From assembly GCA_964006375.1 (NCBI GenBank), contig OZ023267.1, forward strand, positions 26,100,739 through 26,164,738: a DNA stretch of 64,000 nucleotides, given 5' to 3'. Shown here piece after piece: positions 63,544-64,000 of this stretch. Each line of letters begins with the position of its first letter. Positions within the stretch are counted from its first letter, which is position 1. Source of the stretch: Tillus elongatus (Eukaryota > Arthropoda > Insecta > Coleoptera > Cleridae). Under the pieces are notes generated by a model that was given only the letters and a program-made list of their open reading frames with translations, was not told the origin of the DNA and did no database searches. Position numbers and translations under genes: made by a program.

Positions 63544-64000
63544 CTGCAATACACCAACCAACCTCTATGTTAAATTTTACCATACAGTACCAATATGGGC
63601 TTTGATGGTATACATAATATAAGACAAACTATTCAGTGTTGCAAAATTATAAATCAGTTTCAAATTGCAGGGCTTTCATGTTAGAGATGTACAAATATGA
63701 CCAGAATTGTAAGCAACATTTCAAAAAATTATCTACTGCATAAAATTGGTTAAAACGTGGAAGATCAGTGCTCAAACCTTTTAATCTTACTGTCAAAGTA
63801 CAATACATAAGGCACAATTAAATATGAAACTCATATGTAAGAATTTACATATTTAAACTACGTATTTTACTGTTACAATATTTTGTTTAAAAATGCATGC
63901 CTAAAAGGCAGAATTAATAAATATGTAGTTTTTCGAATGTGGCCTTCCAAGCAACACGTTTTGCACCTGAGAATTAAAAGCGGCAATCTCTAAAATCATA
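63544..64000 (-). other. Intron of the right-edge gene
   Basis: AT-rich, without a recognisable exon or repeat. Confidence 0.5.

Overview
The window looks like a transposon-dense, AT-rich, intron-containing insect genome. The evidence is a set of arthropod-style mobile elements: long-TIR mariners, piggyBac, hAT/ZMYM1-like, Loa/Lian-like, R1-like and R4/Dong-like LINEs, and solo LTRs. There are also very long (TA)n arrays and two split host-gene fragments with GT-AG introns. A beetle is plausible but cannot be shown from this sequence alone. No bacterial, CRISPR or viral region was recognised.

Layout. 1-4.6 kb: a 5'-truncated Loa-like LINE on the minus strand, then a decayed hAT transposase. 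4.6-7 kb: microsatellites, a fold-back repeat and a 70-bp minisatellite that runs into a hammerhead-like relic. 7-15.8 kb: a 3.0-kb mariner with ~785-bp inverted repeats, followed in the same (TA)n tract by a near full-length Loa-like LINE. That LINE contains a 200-N assembly gap that appears to be false. 15.8-24.7 kb: a stretch that may be single-copy, a CR1-like RT relic split by a (GA)n expansion, repeats abutting (TA)n, a perfect 34-bp hairpin and two large fold-back elements.

24.8-31.7 kb holds the best-supported host gene, a two-exon gene for a ~160-residue secreted protein of unknown function. Its 6.4-kb intron contains mariner relics, a 1.48-kb TIR transposon with an 8-bp target duplication and nested palindromes rich in AGGTCA, and a solo LTR with a 5-bp target duplication. 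32-39.5 kb: dispersed and tandem repeats plus a jockey-like RT relic.

39.7-46.1 kb: a second long-TIR mariner between (TA)n arrays, containing a solo LTR and a Loa fragment, then a third mariner with a 189-bp internal duplication. 46.1-50.4 kb: an R1-like fragment, an RNase H-bearing LINE and a short related LINE insertion with a 12-bp target duplication. 50.5-57 kb: a hAT-type MITE, a piggyBac relic, SINE-like heads and LINE tails. 58.8-61.9 kb: three minus-strand pieces of R4/Dong-like LINEs with restriction-like endonuclease (REL) tails, separated by (TTA)n arrays. 63.2-63.5 kb: the last coding exon of a host gene that continues past the right edge on the minus strand.

The mobile-element ORFs examined closely nearly all carry stops, frameshifts or truncations. 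No operon-like cooperation exists. The main organising theme is microsatellites ((TA)n and (TTA)n) bordering transposon termini, and nested insertion of one element in another.
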